Shown here piece after piece: positions 45,101 through 56,690 of a DNA stretch of 64,000 bases (position 1 is its first letter; the number at the start of each line of letters is the position of its first letter). This DNA is from Dryococelus australis. Its lineage: Eukaryota > Arthropoda > Insecta > Phasmatodea > Phasmatidae. The stretch lies in assembly GCA_029891345.1 (NCBI GenBank), contig CM057000.1, positions 135,950,663-136,014,662 on the forward strand, given 5' to 3'. The notes under the pieces are model-generated. The model saw only the letters and a list, made by a program, of their open reading frames with translations, did not search any database and had not been told where the DNA came from. A program made the translations under genes and the position numbers.

Positions 45101-45670
45101 TATATAACGTTTGTGTAAAGGTAAACTAATTAATGTAAATTGAAAGTTTCCAATGAAAATTAATTTTTTTTATTTTTGTGGTATAAAGTACAACCTTCAT
45201 TTATCAATAATAATACAAATTGAATGGCAATGTAAAATATTGCACACTTTAAGTCTTGCCAATTCTTTCTGTAGGACCTGGAGACAGGAAGAATTTGAAT
45301 GACTAAGGTAATGTCACCAATTGTTCAAATTGTTGACATACCCCCTAAAGGTGACACTTGCTTAAATTTTAAAAAATACAAGAATTCAAATAATAACAAT
45401 TTGTGGGAAAATAACTTTCCTCCATAAATGTTGAACATTCTATAATGCAACTGGCTATTCAGAATCAGTCTACATGAATGTGACAGTTAATTACCGATTC
45501 AAACATGGTGGTAGTGCATACAAATTACATATTATTCAAGTTTTGCTAAGCGAATCGTAAGGTAATTAACCTGCCAATTAATTTACAAATTTTTTCAATG
45601 GAAATTTTTGCAAATGCATTATTTATCCACACTGCTATATGTTAATTTAAACAATATTAGGGAAAGTTTT
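42113..45670. other. AT-rich, no gene recognised
   Basis: Contains TA/TG microsatellite DNA near 43327-43375. Short open frames have no recognised motif. Confidence 0.45.
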
Positions 45671-45694
45671 TAACCTAACCTAACCTAACCTAAC
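45671..45694 (-). repeat. Interstitial (TTAGG)n telomere-type tract
   Basis: Nearly five TAACC units in a row (TTAGG on the minus strand), the insect/arthropod telomeric repeat. It is too short and too internal to be a telomere. Confidence 0.8.
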
Positions 45695-45919
45695 TCATTA
45701 AAGGTAAAGGAAAGGTGGTATTAACCATAACATTTTATAACAGAAACTTTATTATAAATTGTAAGTGGCAATTTTGTAAACGTAAAGTAGAACAATGGAA
45801 GGTATACCTGTGTTAATACGATAGTATAACAACAAAACTGCCGTATTTTTATATGAGAAGTGTCATTGTTTACACGTCGTAAATACGTGGCTCAGTAAGC
45901 TATTTATCTTTTACAGATT

Positions 45920-46470
45920 ATGGCTCTGAGAAAAATTCTTAAATATGAAGAGTTGCAGATAATGGATGCACTGCAAGATGTGTCCAATGGACTGCCTTAC
46001 GTCACAGCAGCCAAGAAGCATCACGTTCCCAGTATCACGTGTGTGTGTGTGTGTGTGTGTGTGCGTGGGTTTTATTCAGAGAGGATCAGACATCTTATTT
46101 AGACTGTTAAGACATGCTCCCACTTCACAAAAGTAATTCAAACGTCTCAGACACGTCTTCTGAAGAGGAGGAGCAAGAAAGCACTCGACTTCAGCCAAAA
46201 TGTATTGCAGTTATTAAAGTGTGTGGTAAAAGAAACTCATTCCGGCAATATATAATAAAAGTCAGGCAAAATGAAGAATATGGATTTTACTTGGAAATTT
46301 TTCGTAGAATAAATCCACAAAGTATGAGGTTCTCAGAGACAGAAGAGGAGGTCTATTTCAGCAAAGAGGACGTAGTCCGAAAATTATCTAAACCAGTACA
46401 AAGTAGTTCGATTCACTTTAAAGACATGATTACTTTTTCCACTGACTTGAGTGATTTAACAATTTTCTGA
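45920..46470 (+). pseudogene. Pogo/Tigger-like transposase remnant (ends only)
   Basis: The first frame (45920-46102) gives MALRKILKYEELQIMDALQD, then VSNGLPYVTAAKKHHVPS, a psq-type helix-turn-helix (A..K..VP.S spacing) as at the N terminus of pogo-family transposases. It runs into a (GT)n tract. A second frame (46114-46470) has an acidic SDTSSEEEEQE stretch, then YIIKVRQNEEYGFYLEIFRR and VYFSKEDVVRKLSKPV, resembling the C-terminal tail of insect pogo-like proteins. The entire catalytic core is missing, so this is an internally deleted copy. An AG-like acceptor (TTTTACAG) precedes the first ATG. Family assignment is moderate. Confidence 0.45.
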
Positions 46471-49192
46471 CTTTATTTTTGCATTAGACGGTTGCTCAAT
46501 CTACTGCCATTGGGCACAGTGTAGCAAATAAACATTCCCATTTAGCTGTTTTGAAGAATTTTTATCTCCAAAAACACTGGAAAAAAAATTATGTTTATAA
46601 TGTCAACTTTAGATACCCATGATGCATGCAGATGCCAACTTTAGGTGCCAGAGAAGAACTTAAAAAAAAAATTGTAAAATAATTGTTATCAAAGTTTTTT
46701 TTATTGAAATAGTTATTGCTATAAAAATTAAACAATTTCAGCAAAATTTCTTGTATTTTTATTTCTATTGAACAATCTGCTTAAAATGTCGCCTATTGAT
46801 GCCATTACCTTAGGTAGTATTTGCTCCAAAATAAATTTGTGGGGGGGGGGGGATGCATTTGTTTTGTTTCTCCAGTATTACTATCAACAGTGCAGGAAAA
46901 TGTAGATTTTCATAGTAAAGTGCAGTGTTGTATGCCTGAATGCAATGTTGGAAAAGTATGTGCAATGGCTCACAGCAGTTGTTTGGAAGTGATTATCAAA
47001 CCCCTCACTAATCACAGCTGTACAGTATTTCATGGGTGAAATCAAGGCATTGGACGCCAAATACATAAATAAATTATTGATTAATATTCAGCAAAAGAGA
47101 ACATGTTGGAGCTTGGAACTTACAAATTGTTTTAAGAACTTTACCATACATGCAAAAACATCCAATTTTTATAACCTGCTCTTAAACATCTAATCATATT
47201 AAGTCTAACATTTGGCTGTACAGTTAAAAGTGCCTGGTGAATCTCTTATCATATTATTGTTCGGAATTATTGTTTATTTATTTTGAAAATATTATTTGAT
47301 CAGTGCCCATTTTTCTCCGGCAGCCAACACAATTTCAACTGCAGACCACTTTGTCGCCAGGCAACCTGGTAGTCTAATACTTGTGCTCAAGAGAATGATT
47401 GTGTGCTGGTGCAGATACCATGCTGTAGTTACTCTCTTTTTTTCACAAAAATATTTCATGTTAACAAACTTTATGATATTTAAAAAAAAATTCACCCTTT
47501 GGCTATTGACAAGTTAGCACTGGATTTATCTTTAAATAATTGTGTATTACACTACCCCTCACAACATACACACTCCTCTAAGCCTGCACAGGGTACTTGA
47601 TCTCAACAGTGTTTTATATATATATATATATATAATATTAATATTAATATATATATATTATTAAAATTCTGAGAATAAAACTAATTCCATGTTTTACAGC
47701 TTTGAATATACCTCGTTAAAACAAAGCATATTCAATACAAATAATTATTGAACAATTTTTCATCTTAAAAAATATTTTTAAACAAAACTCAAACAGTTAA
47801 AGAAATGCATATTCTAATTTATATACTGCGCAAAACCTTAACGTACAACAATGAGTCAATTTGCCTATAATGTAATTCGTCTTGCAAATTCGCATTGGCA
47901 AATCTTGCAATTACTTCCTTCAAATCTAATTTCCGAGCTTCTTCATTCGATTGTTATAATAGCCAATGCGATAAGCTGTTCTACCTGTCGTGAATCACCT
48001 ATGGATGAGAGAGAGACGATGGGTAGGAAGTCTTTGTGGGCCGGTATATCGCGCAGGAATTGGCGTGCACGGAGACTGTGGCTGGCCGGACCTCGGAAAA
48101 ACCCACAAGTGTCATGGAAAGGAAGGAGTGTGGAGTGGCCTCTGAGCGTGAGTCAGTGGGTTTATTTGCCCCCAGGGTGCTTATCCTAAGTTTCGTCGGT
48201 AACTGCCCACACCGTCATGAACCTACTGTCTCGCAGCCGACCAAGATATTGGTCTGATCCAAAACGGCCACCGCCATTTTACATCACTGGGACGCTACTC
48301 CCTCAGCGCGGGGGTAGATCGGTCCCTTGTGAGGGACCTTGGCCACCCAGTTGGTTGTCAGTTAGATTGCGGAGGCGAGAAGCTAACCCCCTCCCCCCTC
48401 TCAAACTTACTTTATGCCGCAAAGCTAGCATTCTTTTACAGGATTCCCAGGGTAGCGCCTGGGAGCTGTTTCCATAGCTGAGTTTTACTCTCTTTTTCCC
48501 TGCCTGTACGGGATAAAAGAGAGTGGTGAAGTTAATTGAATTTATCAGCGCGGAATCTTAAAGTTCAGGACTTGTGAAGTACTGTCACGAGCTCCCTGTG
48601 AGAGAGCTAGCGACAGTGTGGTATAAAAAGCGGAGGTTTCCAAAACGGTATTCAGAGTTATAAGTCGTTTAGCACAGGAGGCGCAATCTGGCATCTTTGT
48701 CTTACCGACTTCCCCCACTCCAAGCTATACGAGCGTTTCTTTCTGTACGCACAGTCGACAACGTACTAACAAAATATTACTAGAATTGCTTGTTTTAAAA
48801 TTTCACAAATCTGTTGAAAAAACATTACTTAAAGGTAGGCGTTATATATTTTTTAACTCGTAAACAATATTGTATGATTACAACTATGTGCTTCATAAGA
48901 AAATAATAGTGTACAGTTTTTGTTGATTTTGTGAAGAGTTTAAGAAACTCTGGTTGGTGGCCATGTTAAACAGTATCCCCCCTTCTCCCCGGGAGATATA
49001 TAGATGTTAACGTGTTTCGAACGTGGGCCGGGTGTGTAGCAAACTATTTGTGTATGCGGGAAAGTAAATATTTGGCCAAGGCTAAGTGGAGGAACGTTAG
49101 CAGATGTTAATCATTTATTTCACATAAAACTGTCCCGAATAACAAAGAAATATACGCGTCTTAAATGGATTATATTAATATTCCTAACCTTG
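46471..49192. other. No gene recognised; (TA)n and GC-richer segment
   Basis: Contains a G-run at 46840-46851, an (AT)n tract at 47615-47660 and a GC-richer stretch about 47990-48730. Frames in the latter (47851-48189, 48217-48477) are Arg/Pro-rich without recognised domains. Confidence 0.4.
48621..48660 (+). promoter_or_regulatory. Candidate core promoter
   Basis: TGGTATAAAAAGCGG (TATA box at about 48622) is followed about 30 nt later by TATTCAGAGTT, an initiator-like sequence, within a GC-richer segment. The spacing fits an insect TATA/Inr promoter or an LTR promoter. No downstream gene was identified. Confidence 0.35.
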
Positions 49193-49827
49193 GGCCGTGT
49201 CTCAATTTAAAGAATACTCTTTCGCACAACCTGGCTAGCTTATGCTTCGCGCTCTCTCGTGATCTTGATCTGGGAATTGAGACAACCACTCTCTCATTTC
49301 TCTCCGACGTCAGGCAAATAGCTGATGCCATAAGGCGGTAAATAATGTTAAGCTGAAATCGGGGTCATAGCTATTGTAAGTAATTTATGTGTTCAAAATA
49401 AATCCGAAATAATTATTGCACTACCAGAATATTCATTAAAGCGTAAAATTATATTATTTTTGTTTTATATTTTACCGTCCTGTTAAGCAAAGTGACACAA
49501 ACAAATTAGACGTAGTCAGAAATCCGTATATATATTTTTTATAAATACATGTTGCGTATATCATTTCGCTGTTTAAAACAGTTAGATTTATTCACTTACA
49601 GTTAAAATGCAACGTGGTTTTGGCCCAGAAAGCTGCCATAGCCTTATTCAAACACGGAAATAATGTGAACAAACATGGCGCCTGTGAGAGAACTCCAGCG
49701 AGTGTACAACTTCGTGCTCTCTCTGTGCTCTCGCTCTTTCGTGCTCTCTCCGGCAAATTGAGACGACCAGATAGCATTCTCTCTGACGTCACGAGAACGT
49801 GCTCTCTGGACCAATTGAGACACCGCC
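49193..49827. mobile_element. Harbinger-like MITE (tentative), 635 bp
   Basis: Inverted ends are GGCCGTGTCTCAATT (49193) and AATTGAGACACCGCC (ending 49827). Flanking trinucleotides are TTG at the left and TTA at the right, near the TTA/TAA duplication of PIF/Harbinger. Internal blocks repeat the end theme: AATTGAGACAACCACTCTCT near 49276 and AATTGAGACGACCAG near 49757, each followed by CTCTC(C/T)GACGTCA. No coding capacity. Confidence 0.6.
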
Positions 49828-50230
49828 TTAGTGTCCACCAAGGTGTTCTGTAGAGCCATGGAAAAAAAAAAAAAAAAAAAAAACACGTTCAAGAGATTGC
49901 GAATTTTACAAACCGTAAGTCTGCGTGTTTTGTAAACGTGTTTGTAAACCATTAATATAATTATTGAAATACACGTGGCCTGAAAAAGCAGTACTTTCCA
50001 TATGTTTGTAGTGAGTGAATAATATTTGTTTACTTGTCTATATAGTAAATTCAACGAGTGTAAGTGTGTGTGTGTGTGTGTGTGTATTGCTGCAGCTATA
50101 AGAATATGAACAGCGATGTACCGGGTGTACTCATAGAAATGTCACACAAGTAAATAGCTATAACACGGAAGTCAGTCCGTGTATTTAAATTCTGTTTGCT
50201 GCAGAATATTGACAAAGGATGGGAGTTCTG

Positions 50231-51128
50231 TCACGCGACTTCCGCATGTGCACCTTTTGTAGCTCGTATAATGTCCAACCGGTAATCGATTTCCACCCAT
50301 GTGTGCTGTAATATATCAGGTGTCATTGTGGCAATGGCATATGTGATTCTGTGCCGAAGCTCTTTAAGATTCAATACAGGTGTCGCATAGACAATGTCCC
50401 GACTAAACCAACGACGGGGAAAATATCTGTCCAGCAGTTCGTGCACGAGAAGTGCCCAGTGCTAATAAGCTCCGACCTGTTGGAACATGATTAGTGGCTG
50501 TATGTAGTTCCTGTAACTGCGGGAGAACATACCGTTCCAACATGTCTAGGTACACAATGGAAGTGACGATGTTCTCCGCAAATGAAAAAAAAACGGGCCA
50601 ACTACGCGGTCATGCAGGAGCCCACACCACACTTTCAGTTTGAGACTGTCTCTCTCGTATTGCCCGATGGCATGTGGCTGTTCCAATCCCCATATCCTGA
50701 CATCGTGGCAGTTGACATGCCCAGACACGTGAAATGCAGTCTCATCGGAAAACAGAATGTGTTGTAGAAATGTGTCGTCGTTGGCTATTCTATCCAGCAT
50801 ACCCACTGCAAACCGCATACGGCTTGGTTTGTCTGTGTCTTTCAATGCCTGCACAATTTTCACTTTGTACGAGTACAGTTTCAAGGGTTTGTGTAGCACT
50901 TTGTGGATTGCCGTGTGTGGTATCTGCAGCTCCCTCAATGCGCGGCTTGTGGATTTTCTGGGACTCCGAAGGAAAGTCGCACGGATCGTCTCTACTTTGC
51001 CCTCAGCAACCCTAGTTCGTCCTGGTGGAGGGAGTTTTGCCACACTGCCAGTTTGCATGAATCTCTCGTACTACTGTTTAATATCTCGTCGTGGTGCTTC
51101 ACGCCTTCCATACACCCTCCTAAACAAA
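50231..51128 (-). pseudogene. Tc1/mariner-family transposase, nearly full length but broken
   Basis: The best preserved of the three mariner relics. On the minus strand, frame 51058-50546 gives the DNA-binding part (SPRKSTSRALRELQIPHTAI, HKVLHKPLKLYSYKVKIVQA), then the first catalytic Asp in FSDETAFHVSG, VNCHDVRIWG and LKVWCGLLHDRVVGPFFF. A frameshift leads to ENIVTSIVYLDMLERYVLPQ. The second catalytic region should read QQDGAP but is altered and truncated (QQVGA then a stop). Frame 50446-50231 supplies the C terminus, LKELRHRITYAIATMTPDIL and YRLDIIRATKGAH. The third catalytic region (SPDLTPLD type) is absent, an apparent deletion. There are at least two frameshifts plus lost catalytic residues. 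No terminal repeats found by eye. Confidence 0.85.
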
Positions 51129-51728
51129 TCTTATAACAAATACCTTATAACAAATCTTTGCATGCTTATTCGTATTGTAAATGTATGTGTAGGAAACGCA
51201 AACACGTGCTGCACTGACTTTATACTACACAATATTTATTTCAGAATCATTGAAATACACAGCCACATTTCATACAGACGCCCGCCATATTGGTTTACCT
51301 ACGAAATTCTAGCCTGCCAACTACTCGTGAGCAGTTGAGAAGTTCCAACTCCACTTGTGATGTCACTCGACCTTCGTTTCAAGCTTAGAATACAGAGCAG
51401 TGGTCTTAGCCGATAGTTGTAGAGAATCTGTAGTTTTTCGCCGGAAGGAGAGACCTAGAATAACCTCCCAGGTCACGAAGGGAAAGGATTCGTGCTGGCA
51501 GTGGTTGCATTCGCACCCAGAGACTATGAGGAGAAAGGTTTTTGTAAACATCAGCCTTTCTGGGAGATAGCCTTTGTACTTAATAGGAGCAAAATACAAC
51601 TATAGCAAACATAAAGGGAGCAATGACTCCCTATTTACAATGTTGGATACGAACATGTCCAGCAAACAGATCGTGTATAAGGTAACACCTGGAGGGCCGT
51701 ATGGCTAGGAAGGTCCCAAGCTATTATT
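51129..51728. other. No gene recognised
   Basis: Spacer between mariner and hAT relics. May contain the mariner 5' terminus and hAT 3' terminus, which I could not delimit. Confidence 0.4.
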
Positions 51729-53660
51729 TCAGTTTATATCATGAATGACCATAGATATGATTTTATCAATTTTAGCTTGCTGAAGATTCTCTCTACTAGC
51801 AACAGTTACAGGTATAGTTAGTAACGTATGATGTGCAATCCACAGATTTGTAAAGGGGTCCTTTCGGTCGGTACGCTTAAGTTTCAGCACTTCAATTGGG
51901 AGATATATTTTTGTTTTTTGTCTCATTGTTGAGGATAGACCCAACATGAAGTAGCTTATTATACAGTTCGCCCCTATTAATATCTGATATATCTCAATTT
52001 GTCAGATGCTCTTACAGCAAATGTTGCATTAGTCTCTTTCGAAGGTGATTTGAAACATATACCAATCCCCACTTTATGTTGCGACTGCTGAACTGTAAGA
52101 AATGCTCTTTCAAATTTGTAATGTATCAGTGAGAGGATAAATATGTCTCTTGTGAACTTGTCCTTGGGAGTCATTTTGGTAACTGTGACTGCCCTCATAA
52201 CTACATAACTAAAGATTATTTTCCGCCGTTCGCAGTGTTTGCTCGGAAAGACAGTCATGATCTCTAGGACATTGGCAATCTCTTTCGCTGTTGTAACTGA
52301 ATCACTGAAATCATTCTCTCAGAATTTTTCGTTCAAAGAACTCTGTGCTTCCCCCCCCCCCCCCCCCCCCCCAGTTCATTTGCTGCCAACAAAATATCTG
52401 ATGTTTTTCCTTGATAAGTTTTTCTTACAAGGTTTACCTCGAATCATGCCCAAACTATCAGACATAAAAGAAATAAAATTCTTTATATGCCGATTAGCGA
52501 CTGCAATTCAGGCAAAATTGTTGGGTCATTCGTACTTTCACTCATGCATACAAGTGCACACAGAATTTTGGTATACTGATAATGAACTGCTCTCACATAA
52601 TTTATGTGTGCTTTTCAACATGTCCTGCATACTTATTTCACTGCAAGGTTCTTCACGTCCTCACTAATAACACACTAACGCTTTGTGGGTCCAGCAAAGA
52701 TAGCGATACTTTGTTTTGCAAGAAGGCAAATGATGTCATATTGAAGAGACGCTCAGCAATTGAATACGATGTTCTTGAGACCCTACCTGCCGGAAGTGTT
52801 CCATCAAAACATTGTCAAACTGTCCCAAGAGCGGAACTAATCCAAGGAACTGGATTCTGATTTTGATTGGATCTCCATTGCCTACAATGACTACGAAAAG
52901 AGTAACCAAAAAAATTAACACAATAAATGGATGAGGAACACAAATGCAATAGAAATGAGACTGTATTATTGTCTCTTGTTTCATGTGTGTGTGTTTATTT
53001 GTATTATCTCACTTTTATTACATTTTTATTTTCCTCATTCATATATTGTGTTAATTTTTTTTGGTTACTCTTTTTCGTAGTCATTGTAAGCAATGGAGCT
53101 CCAATCAAAATTCAAATTCTGTTTCACCACACCATTGCCATTAAACTTAAAAAATAACCCAAGGAAGTTTCCATTGTATTTAGAAAATACTTTTGACTAT
53201 GTTCCACGAAATGAAAGATTATGTCCAGCCAAATATAAAATTATTGCAATGATACACTTCAGTATTTCTTGCCATCGCTCTGCTTCCGATATAATTTGTG
53301 CCATTAAATCTCATTTGATAGAACTGTCTCCTTTTAGCCTAATCTCCACCGCAATCCATTGCTTCATGTATCTAGAATTATCTGGAGAAGTTTCATGTGA
53401 GCAAATTTGATCATCTATTTTTGTTTTTTTGTCCAAACCGAGAGTTTCGATCCAAATCGAACAAACTGCAAAGTAGGCAATATGCAGCATCCCTGGTTGG
53501 CGAATAAACTAACCATTGCCTTTTAATTTTTTCACCTTTTTCTGCATGACGATACTGATAATCGTTCAGAAAAAAATCTTTTTTCAGAAATACAGGGGAT
53601 ACTGACCATCAGATTTCAAGAATGGCACAGGATCCATAAGAATTAATTCATCGCTTTGTT
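51729..53660 (-). pseudogene. hAT-family transposase (TTF zinc-finger/DUF4371 type), interrupted
   Basis: On the minus strand, successive frames follow the layout of insect hAT transposases of the zinc-finger MYM-like group. An N-terminal block reads NDYQYRHAEKGEKIKRQWLV with YSPTRDAAYCLLCSLFD (TTF-type finger, about 53600-53430). It is followed by QIISEAERWQEILKCIIAII and LYLAGHNLSFRG (about 53320-53190), then NGNFLGL. After an inserted element the frame resumes as FLGLVPLLGQFDNVLMEHF (about 52840-52770). A later part reads TTAKEIANVLEIMTVFPSKH and PKDKFTRDIFIL (about 52290-52110), and the dimerisation end is DPFTNLWIAHHTLLTIPVTV plus ASRENLQQAKIDKIISMV (51729-51947). Part of the catalytic core is missing, and a C-run interrupts at about 52350. 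Inactive. Confidence 0.8.
52850..53154. mobile_element. 305-bp foldback MITE nested in the hAT gene
   Basis: Arms of about 90 bp (from 52853 and ending near 53125) are inverted copies, sharing GATTTTGATTGGA, CAATGACTACGAAAA and AGAGTAACCAAAAAAATTAA. A 12-bp imperfect direct repeat flanks it: TAATCCAAGGAA (52838-52849) and TAACCCAAGGAA (53155-53166). The hAT FLGL reading occurs on both sides, as expected if the insertion duplicated its target. The terminal 3' arm extends about 30 bp beyond the paired region. Confidence 0.7.
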
Positions 53661-54239
53661 GTTTAGTTAGAGACTCGGATCAAGTAGATGACTCATTAGA
53701 GAGACTGGTGGATTACCATTTTCAAAAACATACAATTCTGTAACTAATTTTTGCAAAGTTAAAACTGGTATTTCTCTACATTTAACATCACGAAGTTGTT
53801 CTGACTGGTACAAATTTTCCTCAAAAATTTTAAAATCTATTAAGAAAGTTGAGTCAAAATGATTTAACATGAGGAAATAATTTTGTTACCAGAAAATGTT
53901 GCTGGTGTTCATATGAGTGTAGTTACATGTAGTTCCAGAACTGATGATGTAGAAGCTGTGAAGTAACTAGTCAATTTCAGGACATTTTACTGACAAGCTT
54001 CATGTGCTACCTCGCCTTCTTTAAGCAGTCTTCGCCTATGAGCCCCAGACAGTATCTTAGACATCACTTTATATTCGCTTCAATAGGTAAAGTTACAGTC
54101 ACTCCAAACACGAACTTGCAGTAACCAGGAAACTAAACTAATATAATAGTTTTTCACTGCCATGAAGATAATGAACGCTTATAACACTTGGCAATGCATA
54201 CACGTCAACGTACATACACCAGCAAATGCCAAAAAATTG
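53661..54239. other. No gene recognised
   Basis: Spacer between hAT and Penelope-like remnants. The minus-strand frame 53667-53870 may be upstream hAT sequence but has no clear motif. Confidence 0.4.
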
Positions 54240-55520
54240 CAGATATTAAAAAGCAAATATAGGTTTTCACTTGTCTTGCTGACCAATCTAGGTGGTTTGG
54301 AGAGCAGGTTTTTTGTTTATGGTGAGGTAGTCACAATTTTGTATCCAGAGTGGAGAATGGTTCTGAGTTTACTTAATCCTTCATGATATGGAATAAGGGA
54401 GGTACAAGTATTTGCTCGCGTATAGGGTGCCCTTTTTTATGAAGGAAAAAATTTCTGGGTGGTCGCTAATAAAAAAAGAGCAAGATGGAGTGGTAGACAT
54501 AAAATAAATTGTCCTGGGATGTTGAGGGAAGTGGCGGAACTGTCTTGTCTCATCTCTCACTTTTACCACTCCTCTCCCTTCTCTCTCAGCGACCCTTCAG
54601 TTATGTGTATGCCGCAACACTGCTCCTTCCCTCCCCCTACCTCCTACTTATGGCATCCAGCCATGCCACAAACCGGAGCTGCCACGTGTTTACGGTCCCC
54701 TCCCTCTTGTAATAACACCCAGATGTTGCCCGTCAATAATTCTGCCCTCCCTCTTTGTTTCCGTGGCAGACACTAGCATGTCATGTTCGGGGGAGACTTT
54801 TTTTGAGAGAGAGAGAGAGAGAGAGAGAAGGGTAGTGTGACATTGTAGCATGAGTAAGTATGCATATCAAAGTTTTTGAAACCTTGGTTTGTGTTCCGGT
54901 ATTTGAGATGACTTGCTGAATCTTTTTTCTGGATGAGGTGCCTGGGGTAGCCCCTGTCGAGGAATGCTCTGGCTATTTGTTCACACTGTTTGTTCGGATC
55001 ACTGTTGATGGAGCAGAGGTGTTTGGCTCTTGTGGGAAGGCTGTAGGGTAGGGACTTTGTTGGCATGATATGGGTGGTAGTTGTCAAAATGCAAGTACTT
55101 GCATTTGATGGTGGGTTTGATGTGCATAGCAGTTTGAATTGTAGGACTGTGGAGAGTCAGTTCAATATCCAGAAATATGATATTTGTTTTGGAGTATATC
55201 CAGGTGAACTTGAGTGAGCTGTGTGCGTTTGAGTTGTTCAGAAAGTGAATTAGACAGTCTTCAATGGAGGTCTACATCATCACGAAGATGTCTTTGATGA
55301 AATGCATCCAGCAGTGGTTGGCAACTGAGTATGTTTTTTTCTATCCTGCCTGTAAACAGATTGGCATAGGATGAGGCCAAACGTGTACCCATCGCCGTGC
55401 CTTTGACCTGAAAGTAGTGTATGTCTTGAAATCTGAAGTTGTTGCCGAGAGTTACCCGGGCAAGTACAACAAGGCATGCTCTAGAAGCTTTGCTGTGTGG
55501 GGGTTTTGCTTGAGGTAATA
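54240..55520 (-). mobile_element. Penelope-like element fragment, minus-strand copy
   Basis: A retroelement with a telomerase-related reverse transcriptase. On the minus strand it reads [18 protein letters not shown] followed by SSYANLFTGRIEKNIL, a conserved Penelope RT block. Then comes a degraded catalytic stretch (LRDDVDLH), RAKHLCSINSDPNKQCEQIA with RAFLDRGYPRHLI, and, beyond an unrelated insertion at about 54390-54850 with a (GA)n tract, LSKLRTILHSGYKI near 54380-54330. The GIY-YIG endonuclease is missing from this copy. Many stops. It pairs head to head with the plus-strand copy that begins at 55515. Confidence 0.75.
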
Positions 55521-56690
55521 TTTTCAGGTCAAAGGTACAGCGATAGGTACACACATGACCCCACCCTATGCCAATTTGTTTATGGGCAGGTTAGAAGAAA
55601 ACTTCCTGTCGCAAACCAACCCAACCACATTGCTGGTTGCATTCCATTAACGACATCTTCATGATATGGACCTCCACTGAAGACTGCCTAATTCACATTC
55701 TGAACAACTTAAACGCACGCAGTTCACTCAAGTTCACCTGGTCATACTTCAAAACAAATGCCATGGCATATTCCTGGATGTTGAACTGCTCTCCACAATG
55801 GCCTAATTCAAACTTCTGTACACACGAAACCCATAAACAACCTCCAGTATATACATTTCAACAGCTACCACCCATACCATGCCAAAAAAATTCCTACCCT
55901 ACAGCCTATAGTCTCGCTACAAGAAACAAACATACCTGCTCCAGCAATAGTGATCTCAAGAAATAGTGTGAACAACTAGCCAGAGCATTCCTCGACAGGG
56001 GCTACCCTAGACACCTCGTCCACAAACCGATTCAGAAAGCCATCTCAAATACCGGAACACAAACCAAGGTCAACAACTTTGATGTATCCCCGGTGGTCCC
56101 ATATCATGAGCCTAAGTAAACTCAGAACCATTCTTCACTCTGGATACAAAATTCTGGCTTCTTCACCACAAACACAAGACCTGCTTTCCAAACCGACCAG
56201 ATTGGTTTTCAAACAGCCACCCAAACTCTGCAACAAACTGGTTTGTCCAAAGCTACAGCCTAACACGAATTCCAACCAAACTATCAGCCCAGGGGATCCT
56301 ACTCCTGCAATAGCTCACGCTGTGGCACCTATGCCATCCACTTCTTTCAATAGCAGACTCACTAGCTGTACGTACAACCGTGCAACAGAAAATCTGATTC
56401 ATCAGCTACACTGTAATTCAGAATACATTGGCCTCACCACTAACACACTCAGGCAGAGAATGAAAGGCCATAGAGCAACATCAAACAATCCATAACTAAT
56501 CACATAAATAACCTAAAAGACAAACCAGTTGTAGCACATGCATCATCACCCAACAAAGATTTTGATTCCTGTTACAGTACCAGAGTCCTACCACTTTCTA
56601 GCAATAGCTCAGAACTCAGATGCTGGGAATAAGCTCATCAATTTATTACAAAATCCAGGCAGCCGCCAGGCCTCAACATAAGATAATCAC
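55515..56690 (+). mobile_element. Penelope-like element fragment, plus-strand copy with GIY-YIG end
   Basis: Begins abruptly at [10 protein letters not shown], followed by [16 protein letters not shown]. It then reads [20 protein letters not shown] (catalytic region, where the usual Tyr-x-Asp-Asp has become I-N-D), LSKLRTILHSGYKILASSPQ, KLCNKLVCPKLQPNT, and the GIY-YIG endonuclease part NSEYIGLTTNTLRQRMKGHR. A C-terminal KDKPVVAHASSPNKDF and FITKSRQPPGLNIR-like end follows after frameshifts. It is 5'-truncated within the RT. Together with the inverted partner this makes a large imperfect palindrome with a loop of about 100 bp. Confidence 0.8.

Noticed and set aside
52239..52667. 142-codon plus-strand open frame with a proline run
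   Set aside because: Antisense to the hAT relic; the proline run is the C homopolymer at about 52350-52371.
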